Positions 9,952-19,056 of a stretch of 64,000 bases of DNA are shown here, piece by piece; position 1 is the stretch's first letter; every line of letters begins with the position of its first letter. Below the pieces are notes generated by a model that was given only the letters and a program-made list of their open reading frames with translations, was not told the origin of the DNA and ran no database searches. The stretch is from Ignavibacterium sp. Its GTDB lineage: Bacteria; Bacteroidota; Ignavibacteria; Ignavibacteriales; Ignavibacteriaceae. The stretch is from positions 49,252 to 113,251 of the forward strand of contig JAGXRK010000046.1 in assembly GCA_018335755.1 (NCBI GenBank), read 5' to 3'. A program made the translations under genes and the position numbers.

Positions 9952-11210
9952 TGAAATTACTTATTATAAATGCCGACCAAATTGTTACTGTTAATACAAA
10001 TGGTAAGTATGAAAAACGAAGAGGTGAATTAAGTCAACTTGCTGTGCTGACTGATCATTCTATATTTATTGAAGATGGAAAAATTGCGGACCTTATACCT
10101 AATTCATCAATCATTAAGTATAATAGTTATGAAACAATTGACGTTAAAAATAAGATCATACTTCCCGGCCTGGTAGAATGCCATACACACACCGCATTTG
10201 CCGGTTCAAGAGCTGATGAGTTCAGACAGAAACTCTCCGGTATTCATTATGAAGAAATTGCAAAAAAAGGCGGTGGAATTTTAACTACTGTAAAAGCAGT
10301 AAGAGAAAGTCCGCTGCATACTTTAGCCGATATAATGAAACCCCGAGTTGAAGAATTTATTAAACAAGGTGTAACCACACTTGAAATTAAAAGCGGGTAT
10401 GGATTGGATTTCGAAAATGAAATTAAGCTTCTTAATGCCGTTAAGATTATTGACGAACTTTATGCAATAGATATTATAGCTACTTTTTTGGGTGCACATA
10501 CATTTCCGCTGGAATATAAAAACGATCATCAATCGTACATTAATGAGATTGTTGATAAAATGCTTCCGTACATTGCTAAAAATAAATTGGCTGAATTTTG
10601 CGATGCTTTTTGTGAAACCACTGCTTTTTCACCCGAAGAAATTGAAATTATATTTTCAAAAGCAACGGAATTGGGCTTAGGAATTAAACTTCACACTGAT
10701 CAGTTTAATAGCATTGGTGGAATTGGTTCCGCAATAAAATACAACGCTGTAAGTGTTGATCATCTGGAAGTATTAAGGGATTCGGATTTACTCAAGCTGT
10801 CTGATCAGGATATAGTTTGTGATCTATTGCCGGGGGTTTCATTCTTTCTCAATTATCAATATGCACCTGCACGAAAACTAATTGATAGCGGAGCAATTGT
10901 TGCTTTGTCTACAGATTATAACCCGGGTTCATCTCATATTAATAACCTTCACATGATAATGAGTTTGGCTGCACTTAAAATGGGAATGAACATTGAGGAA
11001 ACCATCAGCGCAGTAACGATTAACGCAGCTAAGTCAGTCAATAGAAATATTACTGCCGGAAGCATTGAAATAGGAAAAGATGCTGACTTTGCCGTTTTCA
11101 ATACTAATGAATATGCGGATATTGTTTACAATGTAGGCAAAAATCTTAATTGTATGACTATTAAGCGAGGACGAGTAATATATCAATCTGATAAGGAAAA
11201 GACTATTTAG
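9948..11210 (+). CDS. hutI: Imidazolonepropionase
   Basis: HutI is a metal-dependent amidohydrolase that opens 4-imidazolone-5-propanoate to N-formimino-L-glutamate, the third step of histidine degradation. The metal-binding VECHTHTAFAGSR motif is around residues 74-86. The second histidine region IKLHTDQF and the later STDYNPGSSH are also as in the family. The length of 420 residues is normal. It overlaps the SPOR lipoprotein by 4 bases (two ATG codons in tandem at 9948 and 9951). No hutH, hutU or ftcD is present in the window, so the rest of the pathway must be elsewhere. It converges on and overlaps the Ig-like lipoprotein by 8 bases. Confidence 0.93.
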   Translation: MMKLLIINADQIVTVNTNGKYEKRRGELSQLAVLTDHSIFIEDGKIADLIPNSSIIKYNSYETIDVKNKIILPGLVECHTHTAFAGSRADEFRQKLSGIHYEEIAKKGGGILTTVKAVRESPLHTLADIMKPRVEEFIKQGVTTLEIKSGYGLDFENEIKLLNAVKIIDELYAIDIIATFLGAHTFPLEYKNDHQSYINEIVDKMLPYIAKNKLAEFCDAFCETTAFSPEEIEIIFSKATELGLGIKLHTDQFNSIGGIGSAIKYNAVSVDHLEVLRDSDLLKLSDQDIVCDLLPGVSFFLNYQYAPARKLIDSGAIVALSTDYNPGSSHINNLHMIMSLAALKMGMNIEETISAVTINAAKSVNRNITAGSIEIGKDADFAVFNTNEYADIVYNVGKNLNCMTIKRGRVIYQSDKEKTI

Positions 11211-12885
11211 CATCAAAACGTAAATCGGTTATGCTCCATCTTGGTCTTAACTCCAGAGTATCTTTGTAAACAAAAAACCTTTCTGAGTATTTAAGAGGAG
11301 ATGGATATCCATAGTCATACTTTTCATTTGTATTATTATCATAATAACCCCAAAGCATATATTTTCCTGATTCAACTCTTTCAAAATTAAATTCTGATTT
11401 GGAGTTTGGTTTTGCTTGATAAAATATTCCTGCTTTATCAATACTGGTAAGAACTAATAGGAAGTTATTTAATGAATCAGCCACTACCTGCCCGGATGCA
11501 CCGGTAAACTCAAGTCCGCTTATAGTTCTCATTCTTTGCGTAATTGTAGTATCTGTAAAATTACCTGCTGCATCTTTGAATTTTGATAAGTCAAAATTGA
11601 TCAAATAATCTTTTTCAGTCTGCAGGTTACTCACAGGTTTCAATTGAACTGTTGCATCATCAGGAAAAAACAAATTAAAAGGAACATTGTTACCTAATGT
11701 ATCTGTGAAAGTAATAGCAGTTTTTAATTCAGTTGTGTTAAATGCATCATCAAAATAAAATAGAACTGATGGTTCTTTGAAATCAACTCTTCTTAAATCA
11801 AGGGGAAAATTATTAAATATTTTAGCAGCTGAAGTATCTTCTCTATCAGAAACTGTCAGATTGGAGTAATCGTCCGTGTAAGTATTTCCTGCCTCATCAA
11901 CGAGCCTGTCTGCCCGCAGATACATTTCATTTTGACCGGAAAAGCTTTGATCTGTTACGACCACTAATTCTTCCGGTTTTGTATTACCTTTAAATGCGTA
12001 AATAATGGAGTACTCAATATTTTCAGTTGAATCTATAATAGAAAAATTATTTGCTGAAATTATGCTTGAATCAACAGGCTTTGAAGTAGTAATCAACACA
12101 TGGTTTCTATCCGTCATAACTGCACTTACAAGTCGTGGTTTGGTGGTATCAGCAGACATAAGGAAATAATTCAAACCAGTAAAACTTGAGTCTTCATCTT
12201 TCAAAGAAATGTCAGCAAAAGGAATTCCTATTTTGTCTGATTCTGCTTGAAACAACATATCTCTAAGCTGATCTTTAATTGCAAATATTCTGAAATTATC
12301 TTCAGCTAGTCCGTTAAGCATAAAGTTTCCATTTTTGCCAACCTGAGAAACGTAATCAGGTTTTTGTTTTAAGTAGTCAGTAGTGTCATCAACAATCCTG
12401 TACGCAAAAATCAAAACACCATCAGCCTCTTTATCAAAAACTGTTCCTGAAATACTCCGGGTATCAATTTTATCACCAGTTGCAAATAAAATGGTAAATG
12501 ATTGAGCCATTCTGTTCCGGTTATTTAAGTCAACCACATCAGTTCCGATAGTAACTACATAAGTATAATTATCCCGCAGTCCTTCGGGAAAAGTAACTGT
12601 TACGGTTCTTCCGGTCCAGCTGATCTCCAGTTCACCTTCAACAGTTGGTGAAATAAAAATTGCTTCTCTGAAAGACCTCTTATCTACATATTCTGAAAAT
12701 CTTAGTTTAAAATGATCATCATTAAAGTTAACCTGCCCGTCTTTAGGATAAACTGAGATTATTTCAGGAGGAGTTGTATCTTCTTCGCCTCCGCCGGGCG
12801 GCAGTTGATTTGCACAGTTTGATATAAAAATCAAACTTAAAAATGCTAATACAAACTTTATTTTTTTTGCTGCTTTTTTAACCAT
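11203..12885 (-). CDS. Ig-like (Big_5-type) lipoprotein
   Basis: A 560-residue lipoprotein with signal peptide and lipobox ISNC (lipid cysteine at 24). It then shows a Big_5-like bacterial Ig domain at about 37-135 (DTTPPEIISVYPKDGQ ... FSEYVD ... PEGLRDNYTYVVTIG). Further beta-rich modules follow (about 140-230, 250-350, 365-455), and the C-terminus resembles a carboxypeptidase-regulatory-like fold (GKYMLWGYYDNNTNEKYDYG). Proteins of this layout are common in Bacteroidota and are usually of unknown function. Its start lies 28 bases inside the end of mltG, so it is read from the same transcript. The N-terminal PPGGGEEDTTPP linker is typical of the family. Confidence 0.78.
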   Translation of the reverse strand: MVKKAAKKIKFVLAFLSLIFISNCANQLPPGGGEEDTTPPEIISVYPKDGQVNFNDDHFKLRFSEYVDKRSFREAIFISPTVEGELEISWTGRTVTVTFPEGLRDNYTYVVTIGTDVVDLNNRNRMAQSFTILFATGDKIDTRSISGTVFDKEADGVLIFAYRIVDDTTDYLKQKPDYVSQVGKNGNFMLNGLAEDNFRIFAIKDQLRDMLFQAESDKIGIPFADISLKDEDSSFTGLNYFLMSADTTKPRLVSAVMTDRNHVLITTSKPVDSSIISANNFSIIDSTENIEYSIIYAFKGNTKPEELVVVTDQSFSGQNEMYLRADRLVDEAGNTYTDDYSNLTVSDREDTSAAKIFNNFPLDLRRVDFKEPSVLFYFDDAFNTTELKTAITFTDTLGNNVPFNLFFPDDATVQLKPVSNLQTEKDYLINFDLSKFKDAAGNFTDTTITQRMRTISGLEFTGASGQVVADSLNNFLLVLTSIDKAGIFYQAKPNSKSEFNFERVESGKYMLWGYYDNNTNEKYDYGYPSPLKYSERFFVYKDTLELRPRWSITDLRFDAK

Positions 12886-13880
12886 TCTCTGTATTCCCGT
12901 ACATACTTTAAGTGTTCAGAATATGTTCTTCCGAAATTATGTCCGCCCTTTCCATCAGCCACAAAATACAAATAACTATGTCTTTCAGGATATAGCACTG
13001 CAAGTATAGGATTTTTTCCCGGATTATTTATTGGTCCCGGTGGAAGACCGGCATATTTATAAGTGTTATAGGGTGAATCAATATTTAGATCTCTATACAA
13101 TAATCTTCTCCATCCATCGGGAAGCAAGTACTGAATAGTTGGATCGGCTTGAAGCCTCATCCCGACTCTGAGCCGGTTGTGATAGACACCTGCAATTCGT
13201 GGCATTTCATCAATTAAGTTTGTTTCACCTTTTACAATGGAAGCCAGTGTAATTACTTCATGGATACTGAATCCAATTTCACTTACTCTGGATTTTAGTG
13301 TGTCTTGCCAGAAGTCCGTAAAACCGTTGTAGAAGATTCTTATTACTTCCTCAGGTGAACTTCTTTCATATATTTTATAATTACCGGGAAATAAATAACC
13401 CTCCATTGTTGGGTGTTCAATTCCCAGTGATTTGACAAATTCAGGATTACGTGCAGTGTTCGCAAATGAAGCACTATCAATCCTGAGATCTCTTCGTACT
13501 CTTCCTGAGAGCCACTTTATAGTTTGTCCGTCATTGACTCTGATATTTCTTAAATAATCTGCAGGCCCATGCACCAAAATATCAAGCAAAGCCAGGTAGC
13601 TTAAATCATTAGGTAATTTAAAGCGGGCAGCTTTAATTTTTTTTTCAGCACCATATAAAAAAGCAGCAATCCTGAAATTCAATTTATTTGGAATGACCTT
13701 TTTATCAGCCAGTCGATCAGCAACAGATAAGAACGGTTCGCCTTCCTTAATTTCAAAAATAACAGGTTCATCAAGGGAATAATGATTCGGAGTAAAAAAA
13801 GTAATGTATCCTGCTATGACTATAATCAGAAATAGCGCAAGTACTGCAAATAATTGTTTTTTACTTAAATATTTATTCAA
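12858..13880 (-). CDS. mltG: Endolytic murein transglycosylase MltG (YceG-like)
   Basis: MltG is an inner-membrane lytic transglycosylase that cuts nascent glycan strands. One membrane span lies at about residues 9-29. A LysM-like subdomain follows (EGEPFLSVADRLADKKVI), then the catalytic domain with MEGYLFPGNY, ASIVKGET and NRLRVGMRLQADPTIQY. The catalytic-loop glutamate is at 219. In most homologues the preceding residues are acidic or EK, while here they are KG, a small deviation. The end SYLYFVADGKGGHNFGRTYSEH is typical. The length of 340 residues is normal. It overlaps the next lipoprotein gene. Confidence 0.93.
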   Translation of the reverse strand: MNKYLSKKQLFAVLALFLIIVIAGYITFFTPNHYSLDEPVIFEIKEGEPFLSVADRLADKKVIPNKLNFRIAAFLYGAEKKIKAARFKLPNDLSYLALLDILVHGPADYLRNIRVNDGQTIKWLSGRVRRDLRIDSASFANTARNPEFVKSLGIEHPTMEGYLFPGNYKIYERSSPEEVIRIFYNGFTDFWQDTLKSRVSEIGFSIHEVITLASIVKGETNLIDEMPRIAGVYHNRLRVGMRLQADPTIQYLLPDGWRRLLYRDLNIDSPYNTYKYAGLPPGPINNPGKNPILAVLYPERHSYLYFVADGKGGHNFGRTYSEHLKYVREYREWLKKQQKK

Positions 13881-13938
13881 ACTCGTTATAAATCATTGAA
13901 TGATACAATATAATATAAACAAAAATTATTGAGTGAAA

Positions 13939-14952
13939 TTAAAGTCCATCAGAAAAATGATTTTCAGATAGACCCGGGAAGGGCTTGCTTTCGAGCGTAT
14001 CTCTTATACCTGCAGCGTAAAGTGATTCTCCCCGAAAAGCTATCATAGCAGCATTATCACCACAGTATTCAAAAGCAGGTATAATAAGTTTTACATCATG
14101 TTTATTTCCTAATTCGCCGGCTGATTCTCTTAATAATCTGTTGGCAGCAACTCCTCCAACAACTGAAATAGATTTTATATTAAAATTTTGAATTGCTTTC
14201 TCAAGTTTTCTAATCAGTGCCTGAACAACTGCAAATTGAAATGAGGCAGCAATGTCATTAATAATTTGTTCATTCATGTTACCATTTAATGATTGAACAT
14301 ATCTCAGTACAGAAGTCTTAATTCCACTGAAGGAAAAATTATACGGATCTTTTAACTGTGCGATTGGAAAATTTATTTTATTTTGATCCCCTTTTATTGC
14401 AGCAGCCTGTATTTTAGGTCCACCCGGATAACCAAGCCCAAGCATTTTTGAAACTTTATCAAATGCCTCACCGGCAGCATCATCAACAGTAGAACCGAGT
14501 TTTACGATTTCAGTAAAACTTTTTACCAGCAGCAGCAATGTATGTCCGCCCGAGACAACCAATGCAATAAACGGGAATACAGGTTTTTCTTCCATCAGAA
14601 AACCTGAAAATATGTGACCCTCGATATGGTTGACACCGATAAAAGGTTTATTAAGTGAGTATGAAAGTCCCTTAGCATATGTTAATCCAACTAATAAAGC
14701 TCCAATCAGGCCCGGACCAGCAGTCGCAGTGATCAATTCAACATCATTTAGTGAGATTGAACTTTTTAGAAGAGCTTCTTTAACAAGCGGATTGACAATC
14801 TGAAGGTGTGCCCTGCTGGATAATTCCGGTACAACCCCACCGAATTTTTTATGAAAGTCCTGTGAGGAAATTAAATTAGCAGTAATCTTTCCATTCTTTA
14901 AAATTGCAACTGATGTTTCATCGCAGGAACTTTCAATACCTATTACAATCAT
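13939..14952 (-). CDS. tsaD: tRNA N6-adenosine threonylcarbamoyltransferase TsaD
   Basis: TsaD transfers the threonylcarbamoyl group to A37 of ANN-decoding tRNAs, working with TsaB, TsaC and TsaE. The N-terminal GIESSCDETSVAI is the family signature. The metal-binding HIEGH is at 109-113. VVSGGHT and GGVAANRLLR are further family motifs, and GDNAAMIA provides the C-terminal acidic site. The length of 337 residues is normal. Its start overlaps the proline dehydrogenase stop by 4 bases. Confidence 0.97.
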   Translation of the reverse strand: MIVIGIESSCDETSVAILKNGKITANLISSQDFHKKFGGVVPELSSRAHLQIVNPLVKEALLKSSISLNDVELITATAGPGLIGALLVGLTYAKGLSYSLNKPFIGVNHIEGHIFSGFLMEEKPVFPFIALVVSGGHTLLLLVKSFTEIVKLGSTVDDAAGEAFDKVSKMLGLGYPGGPKIQAAAIKGDQNKINFPIAQLKDPYNFSFSGIKTSVLRYVQSLNGNMNEQIINDIAASFQFAVVQALIRKLEKAIQNFNIKSISVVGGVAANRLLRESAGELGNKHDVKLIIPAFEYCGDNAAMIAFRGESLYAAGIRDTLESKPFPGLSENHFSDGL

Positions 14953-15854
14953 AATCTTCCGAAACTTATAATACTTTTAACAATATGCCCTGCCATTGAT
15001 GGATTTTCTTTTAATCGTCTTATAGAATAAGCATACCAGTCACTCCCAAATGGTACATACACTCGTACCTTGTAACCATCGTTGTTAATCTTATCTCTTA
15101 AATCTTCCCTCACTCCAAGCAGCATCTGAAATTCAAATTTTTCTTTTGGAATATTCATTTCCCTGATAAGTTTATAGGATTCATCAATTAAGTATTTATC
15201 GTGAGTTGCTATTCCAACGTAGTTACCATTCTTGACCATTTCAGCAAGCGACTTCATAAAATTATCTCTTACTGCCTGTTTGTCTTTATACGCAATTGAA
15301 TATGGTTCAACATAAATTCCCTTACATAATCTATAGTTTGTTCCAAGTTTATTTAATATTACAACATCATCATAAGTCCTTTTTAAGTATGATTGAACTA
15401 CAACACCGACATTTTTATAATTTTCATAAATTCTTTTATATAAATTAATTGTAGCATCTGTATAAGGAGAATCCTCCATATCAATTCTTACAAAATTATT
15501 AATTTCTTTAGCTTTTTTAACCAATTCCAGCACCTGATCATATGCATAATCCTCATCAATGGCTAAACCCATTTGAGTCGGTTTAATGGAAAGGTTAGAT
15601 AATAACTTATTTTTTTGAATGGCATTTAGAACTTCGAGGCAGGCATTTTTTGAAGCAATAGCTTCCTCTTTATTCGTGACTGACTCCCCCAATACATCCA
15701 TAGTTGCATAAATACCTTTGGAATTTAAATCCTGAACGGTTTTAATTCCATGTTCCAAACTTTCACCGGCAATGTATTTTTTTGAAAAGAACCCCACTAC
15801 CGACTTAGGCATCAATTGTACAATTTGAACTATGAGCTTATTGAATATTGACAC
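14949..15854 (-). CDS. Proline dehydrogenase (monofunctional, PRODH)
   Basis: This FAD-dependent TIM-barrel enzyme oxidises proline to pyrroline-5-carboxylate and passes electrons to quinone. The barrel motifs are VRIDMEDSPYTD, CKGIYVEP, GIATHDKYL and the C-terminal YVPFGSDWYAYSIRRLKENP, whose arginines bind the proline carboxylate. At 301 residues it is the short one-domain form, without a fused P5C dehydrogenase. It overlaps tsaD by 4 bases and follows coaE after about 90 bases. The N-terminal hydrophobic stretch (IVQIVQLMPKSVVGFF) may associate it with the membrane. Confidence 0.92.
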   Translation of the reverse strand: MSIFNKLIVQIVQLMPKSVVGFFSKKYIAGESLEHGIKTVQDLNSKGIYATMDVLGESVTNKEEAIASKNACLEVLNAIQKNKLLSNLSIKPTQMGLAIDEDYAYDQVLELVKKAKEINNFVRIDMEDSPYTDATINLYKRIYENYKNVGVVVQSYLKRTYDDVVILNKLGTNYRLCKGIYVEPYSIAYKDKQAVRDNFMKSLAEMVKNGNYVGIATHDKYLIDESYKLIREMNIPKEKFEFQMLLGVREDLRDKINNDGYKVRVYVPFGSDWYAYSIRRLKENPSMAGHIVKSIISFGRL

Positions 15855-15946
15855 TGCAAACTCCTTTAAATTGTCAAAGCAAAATTAACCAAATTTAGTA
15901 ATGAATAAAATTCCGGTTAAGGCTCAGTTAATCTGCAGGTTCTTAA

Positions 15947-16567
15947 TTAAGTATCTTTACCCGGTTTGGGTTGATCGAGAAGAATAAATAAAAGTTTAGC
16001 CTTTTTCTTTAAGGAAATTAAATCTGAATTATTTTCAAATATAAAATCTGCTCTTTTAAGTTTTTCGTCTTGAGGAATTTGCATATTCTCCCGTTCTGCA
16101 AATTGTTCTTTGGTATATCCGTCTGATTTTTTCTTCCGCTGAAATCTCAATTCCCTTTCAGCCGTTATCAGGATTATATAATCAAACAGGCTTTCCATAT
16201 CAGCTTCGTATATAAGTGCGGCTTCTAAAAAGATTATATCTATGTTTTTGAGGAAAAAATCCATCAGTTCAATAGATTTGCTTATTACTTTTGGATGAAG
16301 AATGGATTCCAAATAAGCAAGATTCTGCTTGTCACTAAATACTTTTTCAGCTAGATTTTTTTTGTTCAGTATGCCATTCTGATAGGAATCCTTTCCGAAT
16401 TTCTGAATAACTTTTTCTTTTACTGAAATATCTTTAGAAAGAATATCTTTAGAAAGTTCATCAGCATAAATGACTTTAAAACCCTCTTCTTCAATAAATT
16501 TTGAAAAGGAGGATTTTCCTGAACCAATATTACCTGTTACAGCAATTTTTAATTTGTTTTTACTCAT
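15947..16567 (-). CDS. coaE: Dephospho-CoA kinase
   Basis: CoaE phosphorylates the ribose 3'-OH of dephospho-CoA, the last step of CoA synthesis. The P-loop GNIGSGKS is at residues 12-19, followed by the substrate motif YADELSKD. The middle segment LHPKVISKS and LEAALIYEADME match the family. The length of 206 residues is normal. The T tract of the terminator after rny runs straight into this ATG, leaving no leader, so expression must come from readthrough or from a promoter inside the hairpin region. Confidence 0.92.
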   Translation of the reverse strand: MSKNKLKIAVTGNIGSGKSSFSKFIEEEGFKVIYADELSKDILSKDISVKEKVIQKFGKDSYQNGILNKKNLAEKVFSDKQNLAYLESILHPKVISKSIELMDFFLKNIDIIFLEAALIYEADMESLFDYIILITAERELRFQRKKKSDGYTKEQFAERENMQIPQDEKLKRADFIFENNSDLISLKKKAKLLFILLDQPKPGKDT

Positions 16568-16594
16568 AAAAAAGAAAGGGCTAGGCAGCCCTTT
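16568..16594 (-). terminator. Intrinsic terminator between rny and coaE
   Basis: A perfect 8-bp stem AAAGGGCT/AGCCCTTT with a four-base loop is followed by CTTTTTT on the minus strand. The last T of the tract touches the coaE ATG. Confidence 0.8.
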
Positions 16595-16602
16595 ACTTAA
16601 TA

Positions 16603-18165
16603 TTATTTAGCATAGCCAATTTTTCTAACTTCACGAATTACTGTAACTTTTATCTGACCGGGATAGTCCATTTCTTCTTCAATCTTAGAGGCAATATCAT
16701 GAGCAAGTTTTTCTGCAAAAATATCATCAACCTTTTCCTGTTCAACTACAACTCTTATTTCTCTTCCAGCCTGTATGGCATAAGTTTTTGCTACCCCTTC
16801 AAAAGATTTTGCCAATAGTTCCAGATTCTCAAGGCGCTTTACATAACCTTCAAGCGGTTCCCTTCTGGCACCGGGTCTGGCACCACTAATTGCATCAGCT
16901 GCCTGCACAAGTGCTGCAATCGGATGTTCCATTTCAATATCTTCGTGATGTGAACCAACTGCATTAATTACAATGGGGTGTTCTTTGAATTTTTTCGTAA
17001 GGTCATAACCAATTAAAGCATGAGGACCTTCAATATTTTTATCAACAGTTTTACCAACATCATGAAGTAAACCAGATCTTTTTGCAAGTGTTGTATCAAG
17101 GCCAATTTCTGATGCCATTATTCCGGTAAGATAAGCTACTTCAATACTGTGCTGAAGAAGGTTTTGCCCGTAACTTGATCTATATTTCATTCTTCCGATA
17201 TGTTTGACCAATTCCGGGTGCATATTATGAAGGTTAAGCTGAAGGATGGTATTTTCACCTTCTCTGATTAGTTCTTCCTCAAGTTCTGTTGTAACTTTTA
17301 GCACTACTTCTTCAATACGGGCCGGATGAATTCTGCCATCTGCAATAAGTCGTTCGAGTGAAACTCTAGCAATTTCTCTTCTGAATTGATCAAACGAAGA
17401 AAGTATAACTGCTTCGGGGGTATCATCAACTATCACATCAACACCAGTTGCAGCCTCGAAAGCGCGTATGTTCCTACCTTCTTTACCTATTATACGACCT
17501 TTCATTTCATCGTTCTGAATTTGAACAACAGAAACGGTAGTTTCTATTGAATGATCAGCAGCGGTTCGTTGAATAGCCTGAACAATGATTTTCTGTGCTT
17601 CTTTTTTGGCTTCCAGCTTAGCTCTATCCTGAATTTCCTTAATCGTCTGAATAGCATCCTGTTTAGCATGCTGAACCATGTTTTCCATAAGCATTTTTTT
17701 CGCTTCATCGGAACTAAGCCCTGAAATTTTTTCTAATCTATCATTCTGTTCAGATTCAAGCCGCTGAACTTCTGAAGTGCGCTGTTCTAACTGCGTTTTA
17801 AGTTCAAGGAGATCTTTTTCAAGTTTCCTGTTATCTTTTTCTTTTTTTAGTACAAGATCAAATTTTCGTTCGCTGTTCTCTTCTCTCGCCTGAATTTGTT
17901 TTTCAAGGTTAGTAATCTTCTGTCGTTTCTGATTAACCTCAGCATCGAATTCAACTTTCTTTTTGTACCATTCATCTTTAACTTCTAATAACTTTTCTCT
18001 CTTAAGATTATTAGCTTCCTTCTGTGCATCCTGAACAATAAGTTTAGATCTTTCTTCAGCAGAGGCAATACTTTTTTTGCCAACTCTTGAATTAAACCAC
18101 CATCCAAGGTAAAAGAACAATACCATCAAAATAACAATCATCGGTATTATAATAATTAATTCCAT
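16603..18165 (-). CDS. rny: Ribonuclease Y
   Basis: RNase Y is a membrane-anchored endoribonuclease that starts mRNA decay. It has one N-terminal membrane span (residues 2-22) and a long charged coiled coil (about 30-190). A KH domain holds GRIIGKEGRNIRAFEAATG, and an HD domain with LLHDVGKTVD and GSHHEDIE follows. The length of 520 residues is standard. A good GGAGG-like site (ATGGAGGAAAG on the minus strand) precedes the ATG. The gene is directly downstream of the putative 6S RNA and zapA, and a strong terminator ends it. Confidence 0.97.
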   Translation of the reverse strand: MELIIIIPMIVILMVLFFYLGWWFNSRVGKKSIASAEERSKLIVQDAQKEANNLKREKLLEVKDEWYKKKVEFDAEVNQKRQKITNLEKQIQAREENSERKFDLVLKKEKDNRKLEKDLLELKTQLEQRTSEVQRLESEQNDRLEKISGLSSDEAKKMLMENMVQHAKQDAIQTIKEIQDRAKLEAKKEAQKIIVQAIQRTAADHSIETTVSVVQIQNDEMKGRIIGKEGRNIRAFEAATGVDVIVDDTPEAVILSSFDQFRREIARVSLERLIADGRIHPARIEEVVLKVTTELEEELIREGENTILQLNLHNMHPELVKHIGRMKYRSSYGQNLLQHSIEVAYLTGIMASEIGLDTTLAKRSGLLHDVGKTVDKNIEGPHALIGYDLTKKFKEHPIVINAVGSHHEDIEMEHPIAALVQAADAISGARPGARREPLEGYVKRLENLELLAKSFEGVAKTYAIQAGREIRVVVEQEKVDDIFAEKLAHDIASKIEEEMDYPGQIKVTVIREVRKIGYAK

Positions 18166-18192
18166 CTTTCCTCCATGTGGAATAAGAAATTT

Positions 18193-18402
18193 AATAACCG
18201 CACTGCTGCATTTGATAAATAGGGTAAACCCTATTTATACACGCTCGGGAATACGCTCGAACGTTTTTTACTTCCACTGTCCCGATAAAATCAGGATTCC
18301 CGACAAGTCGGGATGAGGCCTGTAATACTCGCCGAAGTCCGTGCTCCCTATTAGATCTAACTGTTAGTTTTCTATTTATGCTATACAGCAGCGCGGAAGA
18401 AA
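18193..18402 (-). ncRNA. ssrS: Probable 6S RNA between zapA and rny
   Basis: About 210 bases without an ORF lie between zapA and rny and fold into a long interrupted hairpin. CCGCGCTGCTG (18396-18386) pairs with CAGCAGTGCGG (18208-18198) with one wobble, and the flanking AAATTT ends also pair. Inside, ATAAATAG (18379-18372) can pair with CTATTTAT (18222-18215). That second arm is also part of a perfect 10-bp local hairpin (18215-18238). A closing stem, a central open region and a 3' bubble hairpin are the hallmarks of 6S RNA, which sequesters sigma70-type RNA polymerase, and 6S genes next to zapA are common. Rfam RF00013 was not run. Confidence 0.72.
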
Positions 18403-18403
18403 T

Positions 18404-18700
18404 TTAAGATGGGTCAGGCACTTCCGATTCTTTGAGAAGAAGCTTTATCTTTTTAACCTTATCTGAAGCTTGTATCAGGAATTCCCTGTTCTTATTCTTT
18501 TCAATAAACAGATCGTACGCTATATTAAGACATGCTATAATTGCTATTGTTTGTGCAGGCTGATCAGGAAGTTCGTCCTTAGTTTCTTCCATTACTTTAT
18601 TCACATATATAGCCAGTTCTTTAGCTATCTCTTCATTCTCTACTAGCAGGGAATATTCTTTGTCAAATATTTTAATTTTCAGCTTCTTTTTATCGGTCAT
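18404..18700 (-). CDS. zapA: Cell division protein ZapA
   Basis: ZapA bundles FtsZ filaments at mid-cell. This 98-residue protein has the short N-terminal beta hairpin (LKIKIFDKEYSLLVENEE) followed by the family helix (ELAIYVNKVMEETKDELP ... QTIAIIACLNIAYDLF) and a C-terminal coiled coil. Its stop is immediately followed by the 5' strand of the putative 6S RNA. Upstream is the small coiled-coil protein next to pheT, an arrangement conserved in many Bacteroidota. Confidence 0.9.
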   Translation of the reverse strand: MTDKKKLKIKIFDKEYSLLVENEEIAKELAIYVNKVMEETKDELPDQPAQTIAIIACLNIAYDLFIEKNKNREFLIQASDKVKKIKLLLKESEVPDPS

Positions 18701-18741
18701 GATGTCTGTCCATCTAACAAACAGTTAATAATAAAAATGTT

Positions 18742-19056
18742 TTACACCTGCCTGTCGGCAGATAAATGATAATCAATTTTAGAAATTACATCCTGTAATT
18801 TTGCCTTTAAACCTTCCCGTTCTTTTGAGTTCAATAGATTAAAAGTATCGGGTTGTTTTTTAAGGTTTTCGATTTCAATTTCAAGTTCAGTTAATTTACT
18901 TTTTAATAAAGAATTTTCTTGCTTGAATCGCTGGATAATTGAATCCGATTCATCTGTTCTTAAAGCATTATCCCGTATTTGATCTTTCAAAGTAGCAACT
19001 TCTGCTTCAATTGAAGATAAATCATTTATCAATATCTCATATTTCGAAAGATCCAC
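18742..19056 (-). CDS. Small coiled-coil protein between pheT and zapA
   Basis: A 104-residue, highly charged protein predicted to be coiled coil from about residue 12 to 72 (heptad pattern with L, I and E), followed by a short C-terminal helix (about 76-98). I do not recognise a named family with certainty. Its position directly before zapA and its ZapB-like size and heptad content suggest a partner in Z-ring organisation, which is inference. Its ATG follows directly on the pheT stop with no gap. Confidence 0.7.
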   Translation of the reverse strand: MDLSKYEILINDLSSIEAEVATLKDQIRDNALRTDESDSIIQRFKQENSLLKSKLTELEIEIENLKKQPDTFNLLNSKEREGLKAKLQDVISKIDYHLSADRQV

